NCBI RefSeq assembly: GCF_022808645.1 | Contig: NZ_JAKZKT010000005.1 | Coordinates: 62,001-126,000, forward strand | Reading direction: 5' to 3' | DNA length: 64,000 bases | Source: Bacillus litorisediminis | Lineage (GTDB): Bacteria; Bacillota; Bacilli; Bacillales; JC228 | Part shown: in pieces, positions 46,781-56,867 of the stretch | Layout of the letters: each line of letters opens with the position of its first letter | Position numbering within the stretch: the stretch's first letter is position 1 | Position numbers and translations under genes: made by a program | The notes under the pieces: generated by a model | What the model saw: only the letters and a program-made list of their open reading frames with translations | The model's database searches: none | What the model was told of the DNA's origin: nothing

Positions 46781-47500
46781 ATGAGGAATTATGTGATTAT
46801 TATCCCCGCCCTTAACCCGACAGAAAGCTTGATTGATTATGTAAAAGCGCTTTTAGCAAAAGGGGCGAAACATGTCATTGTCGTAAATGATGGGAGTCAT
46901 GAAGAGTGTGACAATATTTTTCAAGAAATTAGTTTAATAGAAAGATGCACAGTAGTAACACATCATGAAAACAAAGGAAAGGGCAGGGCCCTTAAAACTG
47001 CTTTCGCTTACTTTTTAGAACATTTTCAAGGTATGGACGGTGTTATAACCGCAGATGCGGATGGACAACACTCGGTTGAAGATGTTTTCAAGGTAGCAAA
47101 TGCCATTACTCCTGGGTACCGAGAGATCGTATTAGGAGTTAGAGATTTTCGCAAAACGTATGTCCCAGGAAGGAGTCAGTTAGGAAATAGAATAACTAGT
47201 TTCCTATTCTATTTATTATTTCACTATAAACTCGAAGATACACAAACCGGTTTGCGTGGGATTCCTGTTTCACAGCTCCCCTGGTTGCTTGAATTAAAAG
47301 GGGAACGTTATGAATACGAAATAAATATGCTTATTCATGCGCGATTAAGAGATATCCATTTTCGTAAAGTCCCGATTCAGACCTTATATTTTAATAGAAA
47401 TGAAAGTTCCCATTACCATCCATTATTTGATTCATTCAAAATTTTTTCTAAGTTAGTAAGGGGTTATTTTCATGATGCAAGCCATTGGAGAAAAAAATGA
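46781..47500 (+). CDS. Glycosyltransferase family 2
   Basis: A 239-residue GT-A enzyme. The nucleotide-sugar fold starts at the N-terminus (YVIIIPALNPTESL), with VVNDGSHEE near 33-41, GKGRALKTAFAYF near 67-79 and a metal-binding ADADGQH near 93-99. The DTQTGLRG motif (about 156-163) occurs in GT2 enzymes of the dolichyl-phosphate mannose synthase type. No C-terminal membrane helices, so it is probably cytosolic or peripheral. The stop codon overlaps the start of the acyltransferase gene (ATGA). First gene of a four-gene cassette. Confidence 0.87.
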   Translation: MRNYVIIIPALNPTESLIDYVKALLAKGAKHVIVVNDGSHEECDNIFQEISLIERCTVVTHHENKGKGRALKTAFAYFLEHFQGMDGVITADADGQHSVEDVFKVANAITPGYREIVLGVRDFRKTYVPGRSQLGNRITSFLFYLLFHYKLEDTQTGLRGIPVSQLPWLLELKGERYEYEINMLIHARLRDIHFRKVPIQTLYFNRNESSHYHPLFDSFKIFSKLVRGYFHDASHWRKK

Positions 47501-48189
47501 ATAGCCATTTTTACGGTAAATTATTTAGATTTGTCCGCTTTGTAACAAGAACAGTGTATCCCAAATATAAAATTATATTATCAGGTACTCCTGCAGGTCC
47601 GGCAGTATATGTTTCCCACCATCAAAATTTTTATGGGCCATTTGTGACATACCTTTGGCTGCCAATCCCTGTTCGGGTATGGGTACTCCATGTATTTTTT
47701 GATAAAACTAGCTGTTATCGGCAATTTGTGGACTATACATTTACTGTCCGCTTAAAAATGAAAAAGAAATTTGCGGCTTTTATAGCCTTTCTGTTATCCT
47801 CCCTTATTTCAAAATTTTTTCAATCAGCAAACGCTATCCCTGTTTTCAGAGGAACAAAAAAGATCGTAGATACTTTTAATGATAGTGTGCAGACCTTAAA
47901 GCGGGGGGAACCAATTCTGATTTTTCCTGATATTGAATATGCCAATTCCTCCTCTGTTATGCAGGGAATGTATGAAGGCTTTCTCTACCTGGAAAGATAT
48001 TTTCATAGAGAAACAGGAAATCACATACACTTTATCCCTTTATACGTAAGTAAAAAAACACATACCGTTATTACAGGAGAACCCATTTCCTTTAGAGACG
48101 GTGAGCCATTTAAATCTGAACTGAAAATCGTTTCTCAAAAATTACGTGATTCCATCAACCAATTAGCTCAAAAATGTGGAGATGTATAA
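47497..48189 (+). CDS. PlsC-like lysophospholipid acyltransferase family protein
   Basis: From the ATG at 47497, which overlaps the glycosyltransferase stop codon (ATGA) and follows GGAG, it has 230 residues. The position of the usual HX4D motif reads HQNFYG (from His42), so the catalytic aspartate is replaced by glycine. A second block, PVFRGTKK, and FPDIEYANSS (the counterpart of FPEGT) are recognisable. One or two membrane-associated helices (about 95-112). It may acylate a lipid or glycolipid, or may have lost activity. Context suggests action on the product of the neighbouring glycosyltransferases. Confidence 0.75.
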   Translation: MNSHFYGKLFRFVRFVTRTVYPKYKIILSGTPAGPAVYVSHHQNFYGPFVTYLWLPIPVRVWVLHVFFDKTSCYRQFVDYTFTVRLKMKKKFAAFIAFLLSSLISKFFQSANAIPVFRGTKKIVDTFNDSVQTLKRGEPILIFPDIEYANSSSVMQGMYEGFLYLERYFHRETGNHIHFIPLYVSKKTHTVITGEPISFRDGEPFKSELKIVSQKLRDSINQLAQKCGDV

Positions 48190-48190
48190 G

Positions 48191-48241
48191 AAAAAAGGGT
48201 TCACCCTTACCACAATATCCAGTGGGGGGAAACCCTTTTTT
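48191..48241 (+). terminator. Terminator between the acyltransferase and PAP2 genes
   Basis: Outer stem 48191-48201 with 48231-48241 (about 10 bp), a partly paired interior, and a T-rich end. Part of downstream expression may need a separate promoter. Confidence 0.6.
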
Positions 48242-48350
48242 ATTTATTTCAAAAATCATTGCAAATCCTTTACAAACAATTTGTATTTTCTAAATATTAA
48301 TTCTTTAAAATCTTTAGTAAGAGGTCTTTTTCAGTTGGGAGGTGACTGTA

Positions 48351-48902
48351 TTGGTCAGGTATATGGAACGCTTTTATGCATTGGAATGTAAATTGTTTCG
48401 GAAGATCAACCGCTATTTTGAAAGAAGACTGCTTAATCGCTTCTTTCGTACGGTCACACATATAGGCGGGGCGACTTTTACGATTTCGCTTGTTTTAGGA
48501 ATTATTCTTTTATCATCTGAATCCGTTCAATACACGGCAATTGCCAGTGCTATTGCTTTAACCATAAGTCATATTCCCGTTGCCCTTATTAAAAAAATGT
48601 ATCCCCGCTCAAGGCCGTATATAGTCCTTGAATACATCCATGTAACAGACAATCCATTAAAGGACCATTCTTTTCCTTCTGGTCATACAACAGCCATCTT
48701 TGCGATTCTTACTCCATTTGTTCTTTTGAACCCTGTACTTTCACTTATTTTAGTTCCCGTCGGTCTGATCGTTGGCTTTTCCCGAATTTATTTAGGGCTG
48801 CATTATCCATCTGACGTTTTGGCCGGTTGTATACTAGGCTGTGTATCAGGGTTTTTGTCTTTTATGTGGGTGAAGCATTTCTTTCTGTATGGATTTATGT
48901 AG
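48351..48902 (+). CDS. PAP2 family membrane phosphatase
   Basis: A membrane phosphatase of the phosphatidic acid/undecaprenyl pyrophosphate phosphatase superfamily. All three signature parts are present: KKMYPRSRPY, PSGHTTAIF and SRIYLGLHYPSDVLAG, with five or six membrane helices. Starts possible in this frame are GTG 48342, TTG 48351 and ATG 48363. GGGAGGTGA ends 5 bases before the TTG, which is chosen (183 residues). It probably dephosphorylates a lipid phosphate made in the same pathway. Confidence 0.85.
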   Translation: MVRYMERFYALECKLFRKINRYFERRLLNRFFRTVTHIGGATFTISLVLGIILLSSESVQYTAIASAIALTISHIPVALIKKMYPRSRPYIVLEYIHVTDNPLKDHSFPSGHTTAIFAILTPFVLLNPVLSLILVPVGLIVGFSRIYLGLHYPSDVLAGCILGCVSGFLSFMWVKHFFLYGFM

Positions 48903-48970
48903 ACATTTCTCATCTGACATCCATGCAGAACATACATTTTACAAATTGAATTAAATAATGGAGGGCTCCC

Positions 48971-50110
48971 ATGAAAATCGCCATTTTTACGGATACTTTT
49001 GCACCGGATATCAATGGGGTGGCAAGAACATTAAAACGGTTTACCGATTATTTAGCGGACAATGATATTGAGTTTCGCGTATTTGCACCGGAAAGCTCAG
49101 GCAGTATATATTCTGACAATATCCATCGGTTTAAAAGCCTAAAGTTATTTTTTTACCCTGACTGCAAACTTGCATTCCCTAAAATGCCACAAGTAAAAGC
49201 TGAGCTGCAAAGCTTTCAACCAGACATTATTCATGTAGCAACTCCTTTTAATATGGGGCTTTGCGGATTATACTACGCAAAAAAATTAAATATTCCAATC
49301 GTTGGTTCCTATCACACGGATTTCGATAAGTATTTAGCCTTCTATGAGCTGCAATTTTTAAAGAAATTCCTTTGGAAATATATGCATTGGTTTCACCGTC
49401 CGCTTCGAAGAATCTTTGTGCCATCGCTTGATACAAAGGAAAACCTGCAGAAACATGGGTTTACCAACCTGTCGATTTGGACACATGGCGTCGATCACTC
49501 TGTTTTTCATCCTAATGTTAACTGCCAAGAGGTTAGAAAAAAATACAATATTCAAGAGAAATACATCTTACTATATGTCGGCCGGATTGCCCCAGAAAAA
49601 GATGTGAGACTCCTGCCTGAAATTGCGGAAATATTGCCACAGGAAGTGAAAAACAATGTTCATTGGCTGGTGGTAGGGGATGGGCCGATTAAGCAAGAAT
49701 TAGAAGAAAAAGCTCCATCCAACATGACATTTACAGGCTTTTTAACAGGTAAGGACCTGGTTCAGGCTTATACGGCTTCTGATTTATTTGTATTTCCTTC
49801 CACAACTGAAACTTTTGGAAACGTTGTGTTAGAGTCTTTAGCATGTGGCACTCCAGTTATTGCAGCGAATGCAGGCGGGGTAAGAACCATTATACAGCAT
49901 GGTGTTACTGGCCTGTTGTGTGAAGAGAAGGACGTAGAAGGGTTCGCTGAGTCGATTACAAGTTTAATAAAAAATGAGGATCAGCGATTAAAAATGGCCG
50001 ACAACGGTAAAAAATATGCACTTACTCAAACATGGGACGCTATATTTGAAAACCTTTTATACGAATATGAAGAAGCATTAAAACCGGATACGTATGTGAA
50101 TCCAGCCTAA
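48971..50110 (+). CDS. Glycosyltransferase family 4 (GT-B fold)
   Basis: A 379-residue GT-B enzyme. N-terminal MKIAIFTDTFAPDINGVARTL is the usual acceptor-domain start with the GVA glycine loop. The C-terminal donor domain carries ILLYVGRIAPEKDVRLL (about 196-212), and FPSTTETFGNVVLESLACGTPVIA (about 276-299) holds the EX7E pair. It resembles bacterial alpha-mannosyl/glucosyltransferases acting on diacylglycerol or phosphatidylinositol. GGAGGG precedes the ATG. Last gene of the GT2-acyltransferase-PAP2-GT4 cassette. Confidence 0.87.
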   Translation: MKIAIFTDTFAPDINGVARTLKRFTDYLADNDIEFRVFAPESSGSIYSDNIHRFKSLKLFFYPDCKLAFPKMPQVKAELQSFQPDIIHVATPFNMGLCGLYYAKKLNIPIVGSYHTDFDKYLAFYELQFLKKFLWKYMHWFHRPLRRIFVPSLDTKENLQKHGFTNLSIWTHGVDHSVFHPNVNCQEVRKKYNIQEKYILLYVGRIAPEKDVRLLPEIAEILPQEVKNNVHWLVVGDGPIKQELEEKAPSNMTFTGFLTGKDLVQAYTASDLFVFPSTTETFGNVVLESLACGTPVIAANAGGVRTIIQHGVTGLLCEEKDVEGFAESITSLIKNEDQRLKMADNGKKYALTQTWDAIFENLLYEYEEALKPDTYVNPA

Positions 50111-50126
50111 TACTCAAATTCAAATG

Positions 50127-50182
50127 AAGGGAAAGGGCTTTGTCGCCATTTATTGGCTTGGCCTTTTCCCTCTATCTTTTTA
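50127..50182. terminator. Bidirectional terminator between the GT4 and FAD oxidoreductase genes
   Basis: An imperfect stem with AGGGAAA on the left (from 50128) and TTTTCCCT on the right (to 50171), followed by a T-rich run, between convergent genes. Confidence 0.6.
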
Positions 50183-51298
50183 TTTACTTACTGCTCCTAA
50201 AACATCGTAATCTGCGAGATTAAGGTCTGTCGGTTTTCCGAGGGCTAATTTTGCAAGCTCTAAGCCCAGGAAGGGACCGCTTGTTAAACCTGATGCACCC
50301 AATCCATTTGCAACGAAAATGCCATCAAAAGCAGGCAATGCCCCAAACACAGGGAGAAAATCAGGAGTAAACGGCCGAAAACCGACTCTGACCTCGGTGA
50401 AAGTACTTGATGCTAAACCAGGGGCAACCTGCAGGGCCTTTCCTAAAACCTCCCGTATACCGCCCGCAGTAACACGGCCATCAAGTCCTGCCTCATCTTC
50501 ATGAGTTGCACCGACCACGATCTTGCCGTTTTCAAAAGTCAGTATATACTGGTCATTCGGAGGCATGACCACTGGCCACTCACTTGTATCGGCTTCAGAA
50601 ACCTGCAAGTGAACAATTTGAGCTTTTTGAGGGCTGACCAAAAATTCAACGCCTAAGGGTTTAAGTAAATCCTTCGCCCACACTCCGGCCGTGACAATGA
50701 CAGAATCAGCCGCTAATTCCTGTTCTTTTAACTTAATACCCGTTACCTGCTTACCCTGAAAGACTAAATCTGCATCTTCTTTTATAAAATGGGCCCCCAA
50801 TTGTACCGCTGCTAGAATCAGCGCATTACGCAATGCCCGCCCATTTACGCGGGCCGCACCACTTACAAAAACAGAACTATATTCCTCCGATACAAGAGGG
50901 AAATATCTTTTCGTTTCTGTCGGCGATAGGATTTTTATATCTCCCATTTCAGGAGCATCTTCTCTTCTCTTGATTGTACGCTCAGCCAGCTTTTCCAGTT
51001 TCTCCGAATCACTATGAAGACTTAGAGCACCTACTTGTTTATAGCCCGTATTAGATTGTCCAAGCCTTTCAAGCTGTCGGATCAAGTCTGGGTAGTAACA
51101 GGCTCCTGCTTTAACCATGTTATACCATGCTTTATTTCGCCGCTGGGAAAGCCAGGGACAAACAATTCCTGCTGCGGCATCAGTTGCTTGTCCGGAATCA
51201 AAGCGATCTACAATGGTTACCCCAGCTCCCATCTTAGCGAGATGATAAGCAGCTGATGCTCCGAGGATCCCAGCTCCTACTACAATTACTTTTTTCAT
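50180..51298 (-). CDS. FAD-dependent amine/D-amino acid oxidoreductase (DadA/glycine oxidase-like)
   Basis: From the ATG at 51298 (AGAAGGTG upstream) it has 372 residues; the longer frame to 51403 lacks a site. The N-terminal dinucleotide motif VVGAGILGASAAYHLA is followed by an acidic strand end (VTIVDR). AAAGIVCPWLSQRR (about 44-57) and the C-terminal RPFTPDFLPVFG and GLGASGLTSGPFLG segments are typical of the DAO/glycine oxidase superfamily. The substrate is unknown. No thiamine or amino acid catabolic genes adjoin. Confidence 0.82.
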   Translation of the reverse strand: MKKVIVVGAGILGASAAYHLAKMGAGVTIVDRFDSGQATDAAAGIVCPWLSQRRNKAWYNMVKAGACYYPDLIRQLERLGQSNTGYKQVGALSLHSDSEKLEKLAERTIKRREDAPEMGDIKILSPTETKRYFPLVSEEYSSVFVSGAARVNGRALRNALILAAVQLGAHFIKEDADLVFQGKQVTGIKLKEQELAADSVIVTAGVWAKDLLKPLGVEFLVSPQKAQIVHLQVSEADTSEWPVVMPPNDQYILTFENGKIVVGATHEDEAGLDGRVTAGGIREVLGKALQVAPGLASSTFTEVRVGFRPFTPDFLPVFGALPAFDGIFVANGLGASGLTSGPFLGLELAKLALGKPTDLNLADYDVLGAVSK

Positions 51299-51492
51299 TG
51301 CTAACACCTTCTGAATTACATTCTTTCTACCATAGTACTTTTTTGGAAAGTGTTTCTCAACCTTCCTTGAAGTAAGAAGAGCCCCTTTTCGAACCATTTC
51401 CATTCAAAATGGAGGGTTATTGCTTTGTTTTTCTGTTTTTTATCGGTATAATTTTGATATATGACCTATCTTGAGCCGAAAGGAGTGTTCGA

Positions 51493-52953
51493 ATGAATCA
51501 TTCGGTAGAAACATTGATTTTTTTATTATCTGGAATGTTACTTGTCGGCGTTTTAGCCACTAAGTTCTCCTCTCGTTTAGGTTTACCCTCGCTTGTTCTA
51601 TTCCTTTTAGTTGGAATGCTGCTCAATCAGTTTATTTTCTTTGATGATGTTGAACTCACACAGTTTATTGGTATTTTAGCTCTCATTATTATTTTATTTG
51701 AAGGCGGAACCCAGACTAAGTGGCGCCACATTCGCCCGATTATTGGACCAGCCAGCAGCCTTGCTACACTTGGAGTCTTCTTAACAACTGTGATAACAGG
51801 CTTTGCGGCTATGTACATCCTTGATTTGTCCTTACTTGAAGGGATGCTCTTTGGTGCAATTGTAGGATCTACAGATGCTGCTGCCGTGTTCTCTGTTTTA
51901 GGAAATAAAAATATTAAACGGCGCTTAACTTCTACATTAGAAGCCGAATCAGGTTCCAATGACCCAATGGCTGTTTTTTTAACCATCATCTTTATTGAAT
52001 TAATCCAGTATCCCGAAACCTCGATTTGGAGTGCTGTTGGGAGCTTCTTTATTCAAATGGGGCTGGGCTTGCTCTTAGGCTTTTTATTTGGAAAGTTAAC
52101 TGTTCTCGTAATCAACCATATAAAGCTTGAAACGTCAGGATTATATCCCGTTCTCGCAATGGCGAGTGCCATCTTTACTTATGCATTTACTGATTTTCTC
52201 AATGGCAGCGGCTTGCTCGCTGTATATGTAATGGCTGTGTTTGTCGGCAATCATGATTTAACCTATCGTTTTTCGATTCTAAGGTTTAATGAGGGCTTTG
52301 CCTGGATGTCACAGATTCTCATGTTCACCTTGTTAGGACTGCTAGTGTTTCCTAATCAATTATTAGATGTCATCTGGGAAGGAATCTTATTAGCCCTTAT
52401 TTTAATGTTTATCGCAAGACCTGTAGCTGTTTTTCTCAGCATGCTCTTTATGAAATTTAACATTAAGGAGAAACTGTTTATTTCATGGGCGGGGCTGAAA
52501 GGAGCAGTACCGATTGTCCTTGCAACATATCCGATTGTTGCGGGGATTGAAAACAGCAATCTTATTTTTAATGCTGTCTTTTTCGTGGTGCTGTTCTCAG
52601 CTTTATTCCAGGGCAGTACATTAGCGCGGCTTGCAACCAAATTAGGTCTTACCGGTGGAAAAGAAGAATTAGATCATCCGATTATGGAGCTCATTACTCT
52701 CGGACAATCTGATTCGGAAATAATGGAGGTACATTTACCCGAAACTTCTCCTGTGATAGGAAGTTCCTTAACTAATATAAAACTGCCTGAAGAGACTTTA
52801 ATTATAGGTATTATCCGGGAGAAAAATATCATTACCCCTACAGGAAAAACAACGATTGAAAATGGCGACAGTTTATACGTAATCAGTCACAAGAAGAACC
52901 GTGAAGAAGTCAAAACTACTTTAATGGGGAAAAAGAAGGAAGAAGCTGTATAA
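51493..52953 (+). CDS. Potassium/proton antiporter, CPA1 family with RCK_C domain
   Basis: 486 residues: 12-13 membrane helices (about 5-390), then a TrkA-C/RCK_C domain (about 405-477, EVHLPETSPVIGSSLTNIKLPEETLIIGIIR). It resembles CvrA/NhaP2-type K+/H+ antiporters. The ion-binding segment GSTDAAAVFSVLGNKNIKRRL (about 125-145) contains the aspartate expected of the family. The C-terminal domain probably senses nucleotides or ions and gates transport. The start follows GAAAGGAG. A terminator lies downstream. Confidence 0.87.
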   Translation: MNHSVETLIFLLSGMLLVGVLATKFSSRLGLPSLVLFLLVGMLLNQFIFFDDVELTQFIGILALIIILFEGGTQTKWRHIRPIIGPASSLATLGVFLTTVITGFAAMYILDLSLLEGMLFGAIVGSTDAAAVFSVLGNKNIKRRLTSTLEAESGSNDPMAVFLTIIFIELIQYPETSIWSAVGSFFIQMGLGLLLGFLFGKLTVLVINHIKLETSGLYPVLAMASAIFTYAFTDFLNGSGLLAVYVMAVFVGNHDLTYRFSILRFNEGFAWMSQILMFTLLGLLVFPNQLLDVIWEGILLALILMFIARPVAVFLSMLFMKFNIKEKLFISWAGLKGAVPIVLATYPIVAGIENSNLIFNAVFFVVLFSALFQGSTLARLATKLGLTGGKEELDHPIMELITLGQSDSEIMEVHLPETSPVIGSSLTNIKLPEETLIIGIIREKNIITPTGKTTIENGDSLYVISHKKNREEVKTTLMGKKKEEAV

Positions 52954-53327
52954 ATTATTTAACACGAAGCTCAGATTAGACGGAAAAGCAGGGATCTAAG
53001 AAGGTCCCTGCTTTTTTGTTATATAAATATAATTTTCTTTTCGTTTTATACAATTTACCAACTTAAATATATCTATCTCTCCATCATACTTCATTTTTAT
53101 AAAGACAGCTAAGTTTAATCGGCGATTACCATTAATTAACGGCGATTTTATGAACTTTTTTGTCATACTTTAGCCATTTCTTCATGAACTTTTTGTGACA
53201 TCCATCACTTTCAATTGTATTTTTTCGTATACCTTACTATGATAAAGATATGAATTTGTGAAAAAATTAACATTCTTTTTGAATACTATTTAATCTTTGT
53301 TTTAACCATACCAGAAAGGGGATTCGT
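52954..53327. other. Intergenic region upstream of qoxABCD
   Basis: 374 bases with the antiporter terminator at its start. Further on, TTTGTGA words (near 53182-53196 and 53255-53265) resemble the TTGTGAA half of ResD sites in Bacillus, which would suit a respiratory operon, but this is weak. The words ATGAACTTTTTTGTCA (53152) and ATGAACTTTTTGTGACA (53183) form a direct repeat. No gene was seen. Confidence 0.4.
52986..53018 (+). terminator. Terminator of the antiporter gene
   Basis: A 9-bp GC-rich stem (52986-52994 with 53005-53013) followed by T run. Confidence 0.8.
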
Positions 53328-54257
53328 ATGAAATTGAAATGGGCTTTAATAAGTCTGGTTGTTGCTTATATGGCGATACTGTCAGGATGTGAGCCTTTAA
53401 CTGTTTTAGACCCAAAAGGACCACAGGCCGAAGTACAGGCAAATGACATTAAATTATCCATTTTTATTATGTCATTTATTGTGATTGTCGTATTTGCCAT
53501 GCTTGCCTATATGCTGATTAAATATCGTGCTTCGAAACAAAGAGAAGATTATGAGCCTCCACATATTGAGGGAAATCCGATTGTCGAAATCATTATTGTT
53601 GGTATACCGGTTTTAATTGTTGCATTTCTTTCGTTTGTTTCTGTCCAAAGTAACTATAAGGTGGAAGCCACACCAGTTGGGTACGAAGATCAAGAACCTT
53701 TAGTTGTTTATGCTTCTACTTCAAACTGGAAATGGCATTTTAGTTACCCGGAAGAAAATATCGAAACCGTAAACTATCTCTATATACCTACAGACCGACC
53801 GCTTGAATTTAAACTTTATTCTTATGGGCCGATAACTAGCTTCTGGATTCCGCAGCTGGGCGGCCAAAAATATGCGATGGCTGACATGGTCACTACGTTA
53901 CACTTGGCGGCTGAAGACCCAGGTGAATATATGGGCAGAAACGCCAACTTTAATGGGAAAGGATTTGCCCAAAACACATTTAACGTAACAGCCATGTCTC
54001 AGGAAGAATTCGATGAGTGGGTTGAAGAAGTACACGAAACAGCTGAACCTCTGACTGAAGAAAAATTTAATGAGTTACTTGAACCTGGCCATCTTGGCCA
54101 AATGACGTTTACAGGAACACATTTAGAATTTTCTCCAGCTCCAGAAGGGGAGCATGGCGGACATAATCATGGATCAGGAAATTCCGATGAAGATTCAGAG
54201 GAACATGATCAGCACCATGATGAGTCTTCCGAAGAAAATGCTGATCATCACCATTAA
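53328..54257 (+). CDS. qoxA: Cytochrome aa3 quinol oxidase subunit II
   Basis: A 309-residue lipoprotein: signal peptide with lipobox LSGC (Cys21), two membrane helices (about 42-65 and 85-105), and an extracellular cupredoxin-like domain. The CuA ligands of cytochrome c oxidases are not visible, which fits a quinol oxidase. The last 40 residues are very rich in His, Asp, Glu and Ser (HGGHNHGSGN, DQHHDES, DHHH), an unusual metal-binding-like tail. GAAAGGGG precedes the ATG. First gene of qoxABCD. Confidence 0.93.
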   Translation: MKLKWALISLVVAYMAILSGCEPLTVLDPKGPQAEVQANDIKLSIFIMSFIVIVVFAMLAYMLIKYRASKQREDYEPPHIEGNPIVEIIIVGIPVLIVAFLSFVSVQSNYKVEATPVGYEDQEPLVVYASTSNWKWHFSYPEENIETVNYLYIPTDRPLEFKLYSYGPITSFWIPQLGGQKYAMADMVTTLHLAAEDPGEYMGRNANFNGKGFAQNTFNVTAMSQEEFDEWVEEVHETAEPLTEEKFNELLEPGHLGQMTFTGTHLEFSPAPEGEHGGHNHGSGNSDEDSEEHDQHHDESSEENADHHH

Positions 54258-54322
54258 TAGTTTGATAGTTTAATAAAACAACTGTGTTCATACACAGTTA
54301 CTTATTGAAAGGAGCCATACAA

Positions 54323-56272
54323 ATGGATTTCTTTGATCGATTTGCAATTCCACATCCAAGTCCCGCCATTTATGCATCTATGGTTGCCATTGGCTTGACT
54401 GTCATTGCGATCATAGCTGGCTTAACCTATTTTAAAAAATGGGGCTATCTCTGGCGCGAATGGTTAACGACAGTTGACCATAAACGGATTGGGATTATGT
54501 ATTTAATATCTGCTTTACTGATGCTTTTCCGCGGTGGCGTCGATGCCATCATGATGCGTGCTCAGCTGGCTGTACCTGAGAACACGCTGTTAGATGCACA
54601 GCATTATAATGAAATTTTTACCACACACGGGGTTGTCATGATCATGTTCATGGCAATGCCATTCATTATGGCCTTAATGAACTTTGTTGTTCCTCTGCAA
54701 ATAGGGGCTCGTGACGTCGCATTTCCGCGTCTTAACGCAATCAGCTTCTGGCTATTTTTTGCCGGTGCAATGCTATTTAATATTTCATTTGTTATCGGTG
54801 GCTCCCCGGACGCTGGCTGGACGTCTTATTTCCCGCTGGCCGGCACAGAGTTTAGCCAGTCTGTTGGGACCAATTATTACATGATTTCATTGCAAATCGC
54901 CGGTCTCGGTACCTTAATGACTGGTATTAACTTTATGACCACCATTCTAAAAATGAGAGCACCTGGCATGACTTTAATGAAAATGCCAATGTTTACGTGG
55001 GCTTCTCTCATCACGAACGTCATTATTGTATTTGCCTTCCCGGTTCTGACTGTGGCACTGGCGATGGGAACGATGGATCGTCTGTTTGCGACAAACTTCT
55101 TTACAACCGAAAATGGCGGTATGGATATGCTTTGGGCCAACCTGTTCTGGGTATGGGGACATCCTGAAGTGTATATTCTAATCCTGCCTGCATTTGGTAT
55201 TTACAGTGAGGTTATCTCTACCTTTGCAAGACGTAATCTATATGGTTATAAATCTATGGTTTGGTCGATGGTTATTATCTCCCTGCTTTCCTTCCTAGTA
55301 TGGGTACACCATTTCTTTACGATGGGGCAAGGAGCCATGGTTAACAGTATTTTCTCAATCACAACAATGGCGATTGCGGTTCCGACAGGGATTAAGATCT
55401 TTAACTGGCTGCTGACCTTATGGAAAGGGAAAATTGTCATAACAACACCAATGCTGTATGCACTCCTATTTATTCCTCTCTTCACAATCGGGGGAGTAAC
55501 AGGGGTTATGCTTGGAATGTCCGCTGCTGATTATCAGTACCATAATACGATGTTCCTGGTCGCTCACTTCCACATGGTCATTATACCTGGTGTCGTATTT
55601 GCGATGCTTGCCGGTCTCACATACTACTGGCCAAAAATGTTTGGTTTTATGCTAAATGAAAAATTGGGAAAAGCAGCTGCCTGGACAATTGCTATTAGTA
55701 CTCTCGTTGCGTTTATGCCAATGTTTATTTCCGGACTTGACGGGCAAGCCCGCCGGATGTACACCTATTCAGAAGCTAGCGGGTTTGGCATCTGGAATAT
55801 GATTTCATTTGTTGGAGCACTTGGTCTTGCCGCAGGTTTCATCTTGATTGTTTACAATATCTATTACAGCATTCGTTATGCACCAAGAGATATTGGTTCA
55901 GATCCATGGGATGCCCGGACACTTGAATGGGCTACACATAGTCCAGTGCCTGAATACAACTTTGCGATTACACCTGAAGTGAATTCAAGTGAAGCATTCT
56001 GGGATGCTAAGAAAAACGGACACACACTATTTAAAGGGGAATATAAAGAGATTCATATGCCGAACAAAACCGGCGCGCCGTTTATCATGGGAGCTATTTT
56101 CTTCGGATGGGGATTCTTCTTTGTATTCGGCTTATGGATCCCGTTAATTCTTTCAACTATCGCAATCTTTGTTTGCATGGCGATGCGTTCATTTGAACAA
56201 GATCACGGCTATCATATCTCTGTCGATGAGATTAAAAAGACAGAAGAAAAATTGGGAGGTGCAAAGAAATGA
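54323..56272 (+). CDS. qoxB: Cytochrome aa3 quinol oxidase subunit I
   Basis: The catalytic subunit with low-spin heme, heme-copper centre and proton channels. From the ATG at 54323 (AAAGGAG 8 bases upstream) it has 649 residues, the B. subtilis length; the longer frame starting at 54284 is less likely. About 14-15 membrane helices. Conserved blocks include [13 protein letters not shown] (about 46-58), [14 protein letters not shown] (heme ligand His), [17 protein letters not shown] (copper and cross-link residues) and VAHFHMVI. It ends 4 bases inside qoxC. Confidence 0.96.
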   Translation: MDFFDRFAIPHPSPAIYASMVAIGLTVIAIIAGLTYFKKWGYLWREWLTTVDHKRIGIMYLISALLMLFRGGVDAIMMRAQLAVPENTLLDAQHYNEIFTTHGVVMIMFMAMPFIMALMNFVVPLQIGARDVAFPRLNAISFWLFFAGAMLFNISFVIGGSPDAGWTSYFPLAGTEFSQSVGTNYYMISLQIAGLGTLMTGINFMTTILKMRAPGMTLMKMPMFTWASLITNVIIVFAFPVLTVALAMGTMDRLFATNFFTTENGGMDMLWANLFWVWGHPEVYILILPAFGIYSEVISTFARRNLYGYKSMVWSMVIISLLSFLVWVHHFFTMGQGAMVNSIFSITTMAIAVPTGIKIFNWLLTLWKGKIVITTPMLYALLFIPLFTIGGVTGVMLGMSAADYQYHNTMFLVAHFHMVIIPGVVFAMLAGLTYYWPKMFGFMLNEKLGKAAAWTIAISTLVAFMPMFISGLDGQARRMYTYSEASGFGIWNMISFVGALGLAAGFILIVYNIYYSIRYAPRDIGSDPWDARTLEWATHSPVPEYNFAITPEVNSSEAFWDAKKNGHTLFKGEYKEIHMPNKTGAPFIMGAIFFGWGFFFVFGLWIPLILSTIAIFVCMAMRSFEQDHGYHISVDEIKKTEEKLGGAKK

Positions 56273-56865
56273 AAATAGATCACACGCAACCTCTTGAATA
56301 TGGTACAGAACAAAATAATCTAAATATTTTAGGCTTCTGGATTTTCCTTGGCGCTGAAATTATGCTTTTTGGAACACTCTTTGCGTCTTTCTTTACACTG
56401 GAGAACCGAATCGGCAATGGACCAGCTGGAGCTGAAATTTTTGAAATTACACCAGTCCTTATCGAAACCCTTTTGCTTTTAACAAGCAGTTTTACAATTG
56501 GCTTGGGGATTCACGCGATGCGACTTGGAAATAAGAAAGCCATGCTTTCATTCTTTGCTGTAACTCTGCTCCTGGGGCTGGGCTTCCTCAGTGTTGAGAT
56601 ATTTGAGTTTATACACTATGTTCATATTGGAGCCGGGCTGCAAACGAGTGCCTTTACAGCAGCTCTGCTCTCAACATTAGGAACACATGGTGCGCACGTT
56701 ACCTTTGGTCTATTCTGGGGATTATCTATCATCCTGCAGGTTAAAAAACGCGGGCTGACTCCTGCTACGGCCAATAAGTCATTCATTTTCTCTCTTTACT
56801 GGCATTTCTTAGATGTAGTCTGGATCTTTATCTTCAGCTTCATCTACTTGAAAGGAATGATGTAG
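56269..56865 (+). CDS. qoxC: Cytochrome aa3 quinol oxidase subunit III
   Basis: A 198-residue membrane protein with five helices, homologous to cytochrome oxidase subunit III ([20 protein letters not shown] near 20-39; [13 protein letters not shown] near 138-150; [13 protein letters not shown] near the end). It overlaps qoxB by 4 bases (ATGA), so translation is coupled. GGGAGG within the qoxB end is its ribosome binding site. Confidence 0.95.
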   Translation: MKIDHTQPLEYGTEQNNLNILGFWIFLGAEIMLFGTLFASFFTLENRIGNGPAGAEIFEITPVLIETLLLLTSSFTIGLGIHAMRLGNKKAMLSFFAVTLLLGLGFLSVEIFEFIHYVHIGAGLQTSAFTAALLSTLGTHGAHVTFGLFWGLSIILQVKKRGLTPATANKSFIFSLYWHFLDVVWIFIFSFIYLKGMM

Positions 56866-56867
56866 AC

